Positions 1 to 8,826 of a stretch of DNA of 64,000 bases are shown here, in pieces; the stretch's first letter is position 1; each line of letters begins with the position of its first letter. Position numbers and translations under genes: made by a program. The stretch is from Loripinus fragilis. Taxonomy: Eukaryota; Mollusca; Bivalvia; Lucinida; Lucinidae. Where the stretch lies: assembly GCA_964019695.1 (NCBI GenBank), contig OZ026515.1, positions 36,844,994-36,908,993 of the forward strand. The letters run 5' to 3'. Under the pieces are notes generated by a model that was not told the origin of the DNA, made no database searches, and saw only the letters and a list, made by a program, of their open reading frames with translations.

Positions 1-1039
1 TAGCAATTTCTTATGTTTCGCATCTTTTTTGTGCTCATCTTTGTGCAGTGCCGATAAATTTTAATTGCAATGAAGGGAACAGGATATTAGGCAAATGAAA
101 CCACGAAATTTCAGACGCCATCCTTTATATAGGCATTTGGGGAGAGCAGGAATTGCAGAAGGGGTCAGTAAGCAAAAATCACATCCGTTGTAAATAATGC
201 TAAAATGATAAGCATGTGATTTTTCGTTTGGTGGTCTTTCATCTTCATCATGCATCATACGCCTATAAAACTATTGGTTATGTGACAGATGTGATAGAGA
301 TTTCATGCTGAAAAACATTAGCTGCCATCAATGACGTCAAAACGTAGTCATCATTTGATTTAACTTCTAATGTTAATAGGCATTTCGCTTCAATAGAGAC
401 TCAATTTAAAAAGATGTCATAGGCTTAAAATGTAACTCGTCTTATGGTTGATTAAAACCCTAAGTTACTGAAAAATGGTTCGACGCATTTGCGAGATAAC
501 GGTGACGTTGGATTTTATCTTTCGGCTCGTGCACTGTAGAAGTGAAGATGTTTCATTTAACAGTATTTGTCTGAATGTATTGGAAGGCATCAAGCAGTTT
601 TACTTGTTAATGTGGTTCAAGAAAACCCGACTAGAAACGCCGTTTAAAGGCGATAACGTAAAAGCATTAGTAAAAACGTCAAATTGGGAAAACTTGGTCC
701 TTTATTTCTCTGAGAAAGTTCAGAAAATTACAGCATTTGCTATGCTTTTTTGGTTTTCAGTGACCAAACAATCGTTTGAAAATGGTTTCGACTTCCCCCA
801 ATGACCAGAAATACCCACGTTACCCGCTAGTCTTAAAATTAAACGTCACTTTAGCACGGCCGCTTCGTTTGGCAATTCTGTATTTTTTTAGATGGAAACT
901 CTTATCAGATGATCGGCGCTTGTATCTTCATGACAGCAAATGAAACTCGAGTTCTGATGTGGATGGGCTCACCCATACAAAACAATTGTTAAACTTATTG
1001 TGCATAGTATATATGAGTGACAGAAGGAAAAAAGGAAAA
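1..1039. other. Left flank, no recognised gene; one unrecognised ORF
   Basis: I see no repeat family or conserved protein here. The longest open frame (475-804, +, 109 codons) begins at an ATG, is rich in Phe, Cys and Lys, and matches no family I know. It has no visible signal peptide, membrane segment or catalytic motif, and no clear splice context. A TGACGTCA octamer (cAMP-response-element-like) lies near 331, but isolated octamers of this kind also occur inside repeats elsewhere in the window, so I attach no function to it. Confidence 0.4.
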
Positions 1040-1371
1040 ATTGAAAAAAGAAGCCAAAATGAGGATAAGCATCTTTATTTTCATTTACACAATACACTTT
1101 GCCTACCTGAAGGTGTACACACAATTTGTAAACAGTGGCTCCAATAGGAGCTGAGCAATCTGTGACAGAAATTTCCATTGGAGAGAAAGCAAAATGAACA
1201 AATAAAGAGACTGATAAGCAATATGTGGCTGTAATTTTGTTACACAATACAACTCATCACTATCAAGCTTTGTACCAAATTTCAGAATCCTAACTCAAGT
1301 AGTTGCTGAGAAATCTTTGACAGAAAAAAGTTTACAGACAGACAGACAAACAAACAAACAAACAGACAAAC
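1040..1371 (+). repeat. Retroposon-like 3' remnant ending in CAGA/CAAA repeats
   Basis: Two related modules about 155 bp apart (1150 and 1305) both read GCTGAGNAATCTNTGACAGA. The second runs straight into a (CAGA)n(CAAA)n tract at 1335-1371. Duplicated modules followed by a tetranucleotide tail are typical of mollusc retroposon 3' ends, like the tail near 57.8 kb in this window. No coding part remains and I cannot name the family. Confidence 0.5.
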
Positions 1372-1509
1372 ATAATTACAGAAAAGGCACTGTATTTTGA
1401 TCAATGTGTTACAATGGATGCAATAATATATGAAATATTTAACATTCAGTCTGATTTTATGTTAAGGAAGTGTGGGTCAGTATATATTAAACCCTAAGGT
1501 AAACAGTCA

Positions 1510-1680
1510 TCGATCAGGGACCAGAAATATTGGAAAAATGATCAGTCAAGGCCGCGCAACTCTTTCCTGTGTAACGACGTCATGCAAACAATTCAGGGCC
1601 CAGATAGGATTTGTCAAGTTAAAAGCCATATTCAAACAGCATGTTAATCTCATGATTTGAACATGTATTTTTGCTTCTTC
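1510..1680 (+). repeat. Dispersed repeat, copy 1 (partner at 3.5 kb)
   Basis: This stretch shares ordered blocks with 3515-3660: AAATGATCAGTC, then CATGCAAA...ATTCAGGGC-like text, then TTCAAACAGCATGTTAATCT versus TTCAAACAGCACGTGAATCT, then TGAACATG. The blocks keep order and spacing while the intervening bases have diverged, so this is an old dispersed repeat. No ends or target duplications are visible. Confidence 0.5.
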
Positions 1681-1986
1681 AAACAGATTTGGGTCTTGGG
1701 ATACAGATTGCTATGCAAGATTAAGGGTTCTTAATGTTTGGTTCCATGATAGCTATAATTAAACTAATGAATATGTGCAACAGACATAAAAAGCATTAAC
1801 AGATAAGGATTAATAATTGTTTTGCAACCGTTTCAATTGAGCACTTCAAGGAAATTTCTCACACTATCATATTACTGATACAAATATTCTTAAACTCTAT
1901 TTTTTAAATACCTCAATATCCTTAACTTATAACCTTTTATTATCGCTTTATTTTAACCTTCGGTGTGGTCTTTAGTTCTGACAATA

Positions 1987-2032
1987 CAGACCCAGATCAG
2001 ACAGCTCCCTTTGGAGTAGTCTGATCAGGGCA
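1987..2032. repeat. GATCAG-type hairpin, shortened copy (H1)
   Basis: A short palindrome whose arms are GACCCAGATCAGAC and GTCTGATCAGGG around a CTCC...GGAG stem. It belongs to the hairpin family described under 12635-12703, but the outer CAAACAGTG / CACTGTTTG ends are eroded. Confidence 0.6.
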
Positions 2033-2213
2033 AATCTGCCCAAGGGTCACTGTTTACCACAGCTAAAGGCTCTGTTGAGTGATCCTTAACAGTGATCCAG
2101 ATGGCAGATTTTATACCATTTTTTGTTTCATACCGTTTACTATGAAAATGCCCTTAAGAAATCCCATTTGACTTTCATTAGATTAAATGACTAAATTTTG
2201 ATCATTTTTTTAA

Positions 2214-2233
2214 ATATATATTATATATATATA
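2214..2233. repeat. AT dinucleotide tract
   Basis: A short (TA)n microsatellite of about 20 bp, adjoining the tRNA-like sequence on its right. Confidence 0.8.
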
Positions 2234-2251
2234 AACAAAGCATCAGATTAG

Positions 2252-2341
2252 AATGCAAGCACTGGGGCTTGAACCCAGACATACCTCTAGGTGGTTACAT
2301 ACCTTAACCCGAGGCTGTTCTACCGATTGAACTATACCTAC
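2252..2341 (-). repeat. tRNA-like sequence (SINE head or tRNA pseudogene)
   Basis: Read on the minus strand, a D-arm (GTTC, loop, GAAC; near 2319-2333) is followed by a perfect five-pair T-arm with a seven-base loop, CTGGG-TTCAAGC-CCCAG (2262-2278). These correspond to Pol III A and B boxes. The region between the arms is longer than in a normal tRNA, and the bases flanking the arms do not form an acceptor stem. A functional tRNA is therefore unlikely; a tRNA-derived SINE head or pseudogene fits better. Confidence 0.45.
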
Positions 2342-2400
2342 ATCTCAAAATCTGATCTTCTTAAAGAAATTATGAAAAACTATAAATGGGATGACTTGGC

Positions 2401-2624
2401 TTAACCCTTTACCCCATATGCTATAATTAGAACAATTGCATCATTTTCTAAATTCTATAAATAATTCAAAATTTTCAAATACTTTCCAAATATTGCAAAT
2501 AATATTTTTTTTATATTTCAATAGATTTGAAAATATTATGGAAAATGTTCCATTTGTCATAATATTTTCAAAAATCTTACATTTCAAAGGCGTCCAAAGG
2601 CACTTGTGTGGAGTAAAGGGTTAA
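2401..2624. mobile_element. piggyBac-like MITE, TTAACCCTTTAC family, copy 1
   Basis: TTAA (2401-2404) is followed by CCCTTTACCCCATA. The other end is GGAGTAAAGGG followed by TTAA (2621-2624). Ends beginning CCCT next to a duplicated TTAA are the hallmark of piggyBac-type transposons. At 216 bp between the TTAAs it has no coding capacity, so it would be moved by a transposase from elsewhere. The inside holds imperfect palindromes around GAAAATATTATGGAAAATG. The sister copy is at 18818-19001. Class assignment rests on the ends only. Confidence 0.75.
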
Positions 2625-2673
2625 AAAAAAAGAAAAATAGAAGATCTTACATGAGTGATCATGTTTTATTGAA

Positions 2674-2790
2674 TTTATTAAACAAGTTTGGGAAAGAGAT
2701 AAAATGCGAGGCTTGCCCAGCATTTTATCTTTTCGCTGAAATGAGAGGCTTGCCGAGCATTTTATCTCTTTTCGCAACGAGTTTAATAAA
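2674..2790. repeat. Inverted repeat around AGATAAAATGC
   Basis: About 39-bp imperfect arms (TTTATTAAAC...AGATAAAATGC and GCATTTTATCT...GTTTAATAAA) enclose a partial second copy of the same AGGCTTGCC text. It directly abuts the larger palindrome at 2788-2962, so the two may be parts of one fold-back element. Confidence 0.6.
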
Positions 2791-2962
2791 ATATGCAAAA
2801 ATAACAATCACACATGTTTTTTCATGCATTAACATTTGCCGGGTCCCGAGGATGCTGTTTGAACACGAGGCCGATAGGCCGAGTGTTCAACATCATTGGA
2901 GGGACCCGGCAAGTGTTAATGCAATGAAACAAGCATGTGTGATTGTTATTTTTGCATATTTT
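2788..2962. repeat. Large palindrome with ~75-bp arms
   Basis: The left arm opens AAAATATGCAAAAATAACAA and the right arm closes with its complement at 2943-2962. The stem also contains TTGCCGGGTCCC paired with GGGACCCGGCAA. The loop is about 20 bp around GAGGCCGATAGGCC. A few bulges occur. No protein frame is supported. Fold-back transposon or MITE is the most economical reading; a transcript would form a long double-stranded stem. Confidence 0.8.
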
Positions 2963-3085
2963 ACCTTATTCCAGCCCAATTCGCACTGAAAAGGCTGCTA
3001 AAATATTAAATTGTCCATTTTCTAACACTGGATTTCTTAAACAAAATGGTGTCGGCTGTGTACTTTCGAACATCATAACTGTACG

Positions 3086-3488
3086 CAGGGCTGTGAAAAT
3101 ACCATCTCCGACTTGTCCGGCCTGGTCCAATTTTTGAAAATTTCAATTTACTTGTCCTTGGGACAAGTGCAAAATTTGTTATAAGGTAAATAAATTTTTT
3201 TTTTCATATTTTGATTAATTATCATGAGTTCACATGTTGCATTGAAAAAAGTGTGGATCCTGATCAGCTGGCTTCTTCAGAAGCCAGCTGATCTGGATCT
3301 ACACTGTTTACAAGAGAGTTGATATCTGCATGGTTTCATACTGTATTTGAAAGCGTAAATTGTTTAAGCACAGAATGGTATAAGCTAATCTGTACTATTG
3401 GACAAGTAAAATTTTCTTTGGACAAGTACATTGTGGCCATTTACTTGTCCCTGGACAAGTAGAAAATTTTGCTATTTCCACACCCCTG
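3086..3488. mobile_element. hAT-like non-autonomous element (CAGGG ends)
   Basis: The two ends, read inwards, both fit CAGGGNTGTGNAAATANCA. They are flanked by CTGTACG on the left and CCGTACG on the right, a 7-8 bp target duplication with one change, as expected for hAT transposons. Inside, several copies of GGACAAGTA / TACTTGTCC occur in both orientations, which could be transposase binding repeats. It is 403 bp long with no transposase frame. A GATCAG-type hairpin (3250-3305) sits in its middle. Confidence 0.7.
3250..3305. repeat. GATCAG-type hairpin, GCTGGC core (H2)
   Basis: A near-perfect palindrome: AGTGTGGATCCTGATCAGCT on the left and its complement on the right, with a two-base centre. 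It lies inside the hAT-like element at 3086-3488. Its core (GATCAGCTGG) differs from the GATCAGACTG core of other family members but is still self-complementary. Confidence 0.8.
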
Positions 3489-3514
3489 CCGTACGCAACG
3501 TTTTCGCGAACAAA

Positions 3515-3665
3515 AACATCGGCGAAATGATCAGTCTGGTCCACAATGCTTTCTGTATATAACATCATGCAAATAATACAGGGCTCATTTTAAGTATTTT
3601 CAAGTTCAGACCCATGTTCAAACAGCACGTGAATCTGCTGATGTGAACATGGATTTTCGTTCATT
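3515..3665 (+). repeat. Dispersed repeat, copy 2 (partner at 1.5 kb)
   Basis: Diverged sister of 1510-1680, with the same block order (AAATGATCAGTC, ACATCATGCAAA, CAGGGC, TTCAAACAGCACGTGAATCT, GTGAACATG). Confidence 0.5.
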
Positions 3666-4096
3666 TGACAATGGATGTAAACAGCTATACAAATAGATAT
3701 CTATGCAAGAATGTAAAATTCAAGGACTTTTCAAGGACTTCTAAAAGACTTTCCTACCATTTTGAAGGACAACGTACAAACTTATGAAAAATACTGATTT
3801 ACACGTTAAAATTCTACTTCTGAAATGCTAGAGTCCATTACTAGTGTTGTATCGATGATCGATTATAATCGATGATCAATCGAAAATTGATTTCGATTCT
3901 ACTAACCGATTGTGTTTGGTAATGATCGATTATAAATCGAAAAGATTCACACCTGGCTCTATTGTAAGCTGCTATTCTAAGTTTTCCACTTTGCTACAAG
4001 AACATGCAGGTTAAAGATATAAACTGTAATTACAGCAAGTGCACACCTTAAAATTTTGCACATTGTCCTAAATGTGTGCTGTGACATAGACACACA

Positions 4097-4152
4097 CAGT
4101 GAAGACCCAGAAGAAATGCCTTAGAATGTGGCATTTCATCAGGGTCTACATT
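4097..4152. repeat. GATCAG-type hairpin, AAATGCC core (H3)
   Basis: CAGTGAAGACCCAGAAGAAATGCC pairs imperfectly with GGCATTTCATCAGGGTCTAC. It shares its ends and the GACCC / GGGTC shoulders with the family, and resembles the copy at 12635-12703, including about 100 bp to its right (AGAAACAATCTTCAG...ACCTG). Confidence 0.7.
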
Positions 4153-4374
4153 GCTTGCTCAGACAGAAACAATCTTCAGAGAAAGAAATGCAACTTTATT
4201 TCGAAAAATTAACCTGTGATCCATTGATGTATACAATGGACCTTCCCATGTTTGTTGTTTCAATCCAGAAGGAAGAATTCATTAGTGCATAAAGGGTTTT
4301 AATGTCAATGGCAGTTCAATTTAGTTTGCTGTCAGGACCTGTTGTGGTACGGTACTGTTCATAAAACAGCACGA

Positions 4375-4565
4375 GAGAGCGCAATGGCTCAGTGGTAAAG
4401 TGCTCGACTCTAGACCGAGGGGCCGAGCCTCACCGGCGTCACTGCATTGTGGTCCTCGAGCAAGACACATTTATCCTAGCTTAGTACTGGTTCAACCCAG
4501 GAAAACCCGTCCCTGTTTAACTGAAAGATTGTTGATGGGTATGTAAAGAATCAAATCAAACAAAC
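4375..4565 (+). mobile_element. tRNA-derived SINE (family 1)
   Basis: The head is GAGCGCAATGGCTCAGTGGTAAAGTGCTC-like, with a TGGCTCAGTGGTAAAG A box. The body has ACTGGTTCAACCCAGGAAAA and the tail GTAAAGAATCAAATCAAACA with AAACAAAA. It is flanked by AAAACAGCACGA (4363-4374) and AAAACAGCATGA (4566-4577), a 12-bp target duplication with one change. This is the family that also makes up the SINE A and B parts of every unit in the 21-57 kb array. Tail and body resemble widespread bivalve SINEs, but I have not matched it to a named family. Confidence 0.8.
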
Positions 4566-5084
4566 AAAACAGCATGAAACTGACGCTTAATATTTTTATA
4601 AAGCAGTACAAGGATAGATATTCTTTGGGATGGAACCCGTGTTTCCCTTACATCTGATAACTTTCGATAATAATCGATCATCAATCGAAACATTATGACC
4701 GATTATTTTCAATGATCGATTATGAAAAATCCAATAATCGAACACCACTATCCATTACTAAAGATATTAGTTTTTAGAAAATCAGTGTAAAATTAGTGTG
4801 CCTTTATTTGGTGCAGCATATGCTGCACCAAATAATAAAGGCACCACAATATTGAACTGATTTAGGCCTCCAAAACAGTGTTGAATCCTCCTGCAAATGG
4901 TAAAATTCAAATACTTTTCAAGGCCTTTGAGTGTTTTCAAGTACTTTTCAAGGGAAATTTTATTTTCAAGGACTTTTCAAGACAGTCTTGTATATTCAAG
5001 TACTTTTCAAGCCTGTGCCAACCCTGTTCAATGAATTAGAGTGCTTTAACAATGTCCAACATTGAAAGTGCCATTACCTCGTTT

Positions 5085-5480
5085 ACGGTATATTGGAAAA
5101 AACGTGGAAAAGGCTTCCAGAAAATCCCGAATACGCTGAGATGTGACATGGTGACGTCATATTAACTTCACAATGACGTCACGGATCAACGTACGGTGAG
5201 CATGCGGCTGTTAGTTTTTTATCATTCTCTAGGGCCGGGTTCGTGAGATTATAAGAATTATGAGTGTGAGGGTGGGATAGAAAAATTCGTCCCGAGGATC
5301 ACCAATTGGCATGTTGCGAGTGGCGCATTGTATGTACCGCATTTTATATTGGAAACCATAAAAAAGACTTCCAGAAAATTCTGAATTCGCTGACATTTTA
5401 ACATTACAATGACGTCACGGAATGAGGTGCGGCCGACGTGATGATGTTTGTTTTTTCCCTAGGGCTGGTATGGGTATGTG
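5085..5480 (+). repeat. Diverged direct repeat carrying TGACGTCA octamers
   Basis: Two copies (about 5085-5250 and 5343-5480) share TATTGGAAA, CTTCCAGAAAATYC, CGCTGA, AATGACGTCACGG and CCCTAGGGC-like text. TGACGTCA (CREB/ATF-type octamer) occurs at 5152, 5174 and 5410. Because the octamers are part of a repeated unit, they need not be functional regulatory sites. No transcription unit is visible beside them. Confidence 0.5.
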
Positions 5481-5560
5481 AGATAGAAATTTCTCACATG
5501 GGTAAAAACAACGGAAATCCAGATCTGGTGTGCGAGAATATTATTTTCTTTATCTCATCC

Positions 5561-6128
5561 AAAACATATGGTGTGGGTACTCAAAAGAACCGTCTCAATG
5601 AGACAGTCCCACTGAGCACCCAAAACACATATTCAAATTAATGGGTAAGAAAATTAAAAGTTTACGCAAATAAAATTTCCTTATCTGGATCTATGAATAG
5701 CAATACAAAACATATGGTGTGGGTACTCAAAAGAACTGTCTCATTGAGACGTTCCCCTTTAGCACCCAAAACACATGTTTAAATTAATGGGTAAGAAATT
5801 AATTAAAAGTTTACGCAAATAAAACAGCCAGGTCTCCAGATAAGAGTGCATATTGGAATATTATTTTCTTTATTTCTCATCCAAAACATATGGTGTGGGT
5901 ACTCAAAAGAACCGTCTCAATGAGACGGTCCCCTTGAGCACCCAAACACATGTTCAAATTAGTGGGTAAGAAAACAATTAAAAGTTTACGCAAATAAAAT
6001 TACCTCATCTGGATCTATGAATAGCATTACAAAACATATGGTGTGGGTACTCAATTGAACCGTCTCATTGAGACGGTCCCCTTGAGCACCCAAAACACAT
6101 GTTTGAATTAATGGGTAAGAATATTGAC
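5561..6128 (+). repeat. Four tandem CCGTCTC-hairpin units
   Basis: Units start at 5561, 5707, 5883 and 6031 (spacing 146, 176 and 148 bp). Each holds a palindrome opening AACATATGGTGTGGGTACTC, centred on GAACCGTCTCAATGAGACGG, and closing GAGCACCCAAAACACATG. A linker with GGGTAAGAAA, AAAGTTTACGCAAATAAAA and CATCTGGATCTATGAATAG follows. Stems carry paired changes between copies in places. Single dispersed relatives are at 11495-11565 and 12416-12476. No coding role is seen. Confidence 0.8.
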
Positions 6129-7277
6129 CACTGAAGGAAAAAGACCATTCCACTGTGGAATAGTTCGGTTGCAAAAATTCAAAGATTCATTAAAAGCTTG
6201 CTTTGAAAAATATTTTTGCTCTATGAGAAAAAGCAAACAAAATCAAATTTTATGTCCCAAAAGTACATGGGCTAGGAGGAAGCGTCTAGCTGAAGATACA
6301 GAATCTGTAACAGATTTGGACTTAATTATGGGATGTAATGCATCTGGTCAAACTTTATTTTTCTTCTACCTTTCCTATCAAATCTTTTTTTTCACTTCTG
6401 ACTTTTCTATCGTTTCTCTTTATTCTTTTAAAGACGCAACCACCCGCACTTCAGAAGTCATGGTTGACGGCAGCGTGTAACCATGTAGATGTAGATGTAA
6501 TGAGAAAAGATAACAATTTTATCCAAATGAACTAAAGCTTATCTGGACCTCTGCCTATAACAAAAGATCAGCAATCACTCACCAACACCGGATTAACTAT
6601 GTTGAAGCTGCAGACTCAATCGCTATTGACATGTTCCTAATAATTATCGTCTCCACAGTCTTCTAGGTCCTATCTCGAAGGAAAATAGAGATTCGAGATT
6701 CTCCCAGACTGTCCCTCGTGGTCTCCGATTTTGTTCAGCTAGATTCTATTTCGGTCGGTAAATCTGAACGGAGAGCTGGATTTTTATACAAATATTTGTA
6801 CATAATCCTTCCATCACACATAGAAGTCATATATCAAGACGATATACTACTGCCGGTTACGGTAACCGGTGACATTGGCAGAAAATCTAGGCTTCCAGTC
6901 TTTCATATCTGCCGCCATCTTGATTCGCGATCAAAAGAAACACCGCCAAGCGTGTTTATGTTAAAGATAAAATCCGTATTGCTATATTAGGTGTAAGGGA
7001 TATCTAATGGATACAAATTCAATGTTGCATGCCGTGTAGTTATCGTTTCCTAGTAAATTTTGAGAAAAAATGAATCAATCAGGCACCCAAAACGGCACTA
7101 TTTTTTAAGGCGTTGACATTGTAACCACGTCGTGCTTAGTGTCATCGCAACAGCGCATACTTTAATTATGCATATGAAATAATGAGCCTGTTCTCAAAAT
7201 AAAGTGCGAAGGAAGATTAACAAAAATAAATAACAAAAGTTATATAAAGATTAAAATCGGTGGTGGTATGCAAGAAA
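6129..7277. other. Non-repetitive stretch, no recognised gene
   Basis: Open frames here (6124-6480 and 6718-6990, both +) have no family resemblance and the first is interrupted by a low-complexity Phe-rich stretch. A YY1-like GCCGCCATCTTG lies at 6911-6922 and a perfect palindrome CCGGTTACGGTAACCGG at 6853-6869. Base composition between 6640 and 6960 is less AT-rich than the surroundings. A promoter or first exon is possible but nothing else supports it. Confidence 0.3.
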
Positions 7278-7431
7278 AAGGATCTTATATGTGTGTCGAG
7301 TCGAGATAGAAGTTTCCAACCCTCGAAATGACCTTGCTGATCGGAACCTCGGCAAGCCTTGGTTCCGATCAGCAAGGTCATTCCTCGGGTTGGAAACTTC
7401 TATCTCGACTCAACACACATATAAGATCCTT
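7278..7431. repeat. Near-perfect palindrome, 71-bp arms
   Basis: The left arm (7278-7348) starts AAGGATCTTATATGTGTG and the right arm (7361-7431) is its complement with very few changes. The spacer is 12 bp. It directly abuts the truncated end of the retrotransposon fragment at 7432, so the palindrome may have been produced at that junction or be an element into which the fragment ends. Confidence 0.85.
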
Positions 7432-8440
7432 ATAATCTTGCACGCCAATGTGGAAGAGTGGTCTGAGCATATGAGCATGATCAACAACGTCAAATGCTGA
7501 CTTTGCATCCAGCAGGATGAGATGTGCTGTCAGGTTATTGTCTTTACTCTCTCTGAGGAATTCCTCTACGATCAATCCAGCATTCATGGGCGAAGCATTT
7601 CGAGTGAAACCACACTGATATGGGTTTTGGGCTCTATCACAGTGTGGACTGATCCGCTCTTTCAGTATGGCTTCGATGATCTTACATATTACTGGGAGGA
7701 TTGTGATCCCTCTGTAGTTTGTTGAATGGTTCTTACTCCCTTTTCTCTTGAACACAGCGGTTAGTACTCCGGTCTTCAACAGCTCAGGTATGTCTCCAGC
7801 ATGGAAAATATGATTTATAAGGACTAAAAGATATATCACTGCTTCCTTCCCCCCCCCCCCCCACCCCCGCATTAAATATATGTTCAATGGTTAGGCCATA
7901 AATGTCAGCTGCTTTCCCTTTGTTGATTGATTTAATAGCTTTTTCCAGTTCATTCATTGTTACAACAGGTATGTTGTTGTCTTTAACAATTTCAGTAATA
8001 ATACTAACTTCATACTTGTTTAAGTTATGATATTCTGCATTAAAGTTCACATCCTCCTTACTTAGTGCTAACTTTTCAAAATGCTGCTGGAATCAGTCCA
8101 GTATTCCCTGGGTTCCGGTATACTTTTCATTCCCCACGTATAAGTCTGAGATAAAGTTATTTCCTTTGTTTCTTTGCTTTTTGACCAAATGGTGGAAAGT
8201 TTTTGAATCATATGTTCTGCTTGCCATTATGTCGTTCTTATCCTTTTCAGTTCTTTTTGCTACTTCAACTCTACAAGCACGTCTAAATTCTTTTTTGAGG
8301 TTTTTCCTTTCTTGCAGAAGTTGTGTTTCGTTTATATTGAAGTTGTTCATGGCGGCAATTTTTTTATTTAAATTTCGAAGTTGTTGCAGCGCGTCGCTGA
8401 TTTCACGGGTCCAGACTTTTAATTTTGGTTTTGTACTTAG
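7432..8440 (-). pseudogene. Truncated non-LTR retrotransposon, linker and reverse-transcriptase start
   Basis: Three minus-strand frames line up in order as the middle of a LINE ORF2. At about 8093-8440 is the linker between endonuclease and RT (KVWTREI..., RKNLKKEFRRACR, SKTFHHLVKKQRNKG). At about 7870-8050 is the RT entry motif NKGKAADIYGLTIEHI. At about 7432-7840 is the RT core (VLTAVFKRKGSKNHSTNYRGI, then LLDAKSAFDVVDHAHML, which holds the motif A aspartate). Frames are joined across a run of C (about 7849-7868, Gly codons on the minus strand) that has probably slipped. The YxDD box, thumb, endonuclease and 3' end are absent. The copy is dead and truncated on both sides, by the palindrome on one side and a SINE head on the other. 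It resembles Jockey/CR1/RTE-type elements; the clade is undecided. Confidence 0.85.
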
Positions 8441-8444
8441 TCTT

Positions 8445-8526
8445 CTACTTGATGCCGATGAGGCTCGGACCAGCAACCCCTCGATCTCAAGACATTTAAG
8501 CACTCTACCACTGAGCCACTGCTCCC
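8445..8526 (-). mobile_element. SINE family 1 head, truncated
   Basis: The minus strand reads GAGCAGTGGCTCAGTGGTAG (A-box region) and then a GGTCCGAGCCTC B-box-like segment. It matches the heads at 4375 and 17464. Body and tail are missing; the sequence passes directly into the LINE fragment. Confidence 0.65.
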
Positions 8527-8826
8527 TATAACATATACCTAAAACTTAATTACATCACCTCTTTCCTAAAAGTTGCTAGCGACAGCTTCTCAGGTTTGCT
8601 GAAAACCTTTGCAAACAGTTTGGACTAAGATAAGGACTGACAAAATGTCCGTCCTGACCTGAATCCAAACCTTCTGGCACTCTTGATATTGTTCCTTAAA
8701 AAAAAATTGAAAAAAGTAAGATTTGAAAAAAGTAAACTCTTTATAACACAGTTCATGGGTATAACATAGTATATGTAGTAAGATGGATCACAAACATGTA
8801 AAGATTACATGGAAAAATGCCCTTTT
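8527..8826. other. Spacer, nothing recognised
   Basis: AT-rich sequence with short A-rich runs near 8695-8735. No supported gene or repeat ends. Confidence 0.5.

Larger units (their letters stand above)
3842..4750. mobile_element. hAT-like element with TAGTG ends and 8-bp target duplication
   Basis: TCCATTAC occurs immediately before (3834-3841) and after (4751-4758), a perfect 8-bp target duplication. The ends read inwards as TAGTGTTGTATCG and TAGTGGTGTTCG, followed by arrays of ATCGAT/GATCGAT text. An 8-bp duplication and TAGTG termini fit the hAT superfamily. The 909-bp interior has no transposase. It holds a hairpin (4097-4152) and a SINE (4375-4565) instead, so it is a non-autonomous copy that has itself been used as an insertion site. 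Confidence 0.8.
3714..5026. mobile_element. Palindrome-centred CAGGGTT element, copy 1, split by an insertion
   Basis: The parts 3714-3841 and 4751-5026 together match the intact element at 10659-11066. Both have repeated CAAGGACTTTTCAAG-like text, a central palindrome TTTGGTGCAGCATATGCTGC (4807-4826, arms extending outwards), and the right end GCCTGTGCCAACCCTG. The left terminal ~28 bp seen in the other copy is missing or unrecognisable here. The 909-bp element at 3842-4750 is inserted within it. Confidence 0.7.

Noticed and set aside
450..1500. AACCCTAA-like telomeric repeats (near 455 and 1489)
   Set aside because: Single isolated hexamers only, no tandem run.
5561..6128. Regularly spaced repeats resembling a CRISPR array
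   Set aside because: Animal-type DNA; spacing is 146-176 bp and the 'spacers' are themselves repeated linkers, so it is a tandem hairpin repeat.
6853..6869. Link between the palindrome core TTACGGTA and the twelve-motif transposon at 9-10 kb
   Set aside because: Only eight bases are shared and the flanks do not match the 16-bp motif; likely coincidence.
7378..7887. Functional reverse transcriptase
   Set aside because: Catalytic YxDD region, endonuclease and 3' half are absent and frames are broken at a C-run; it is a dead fragment.
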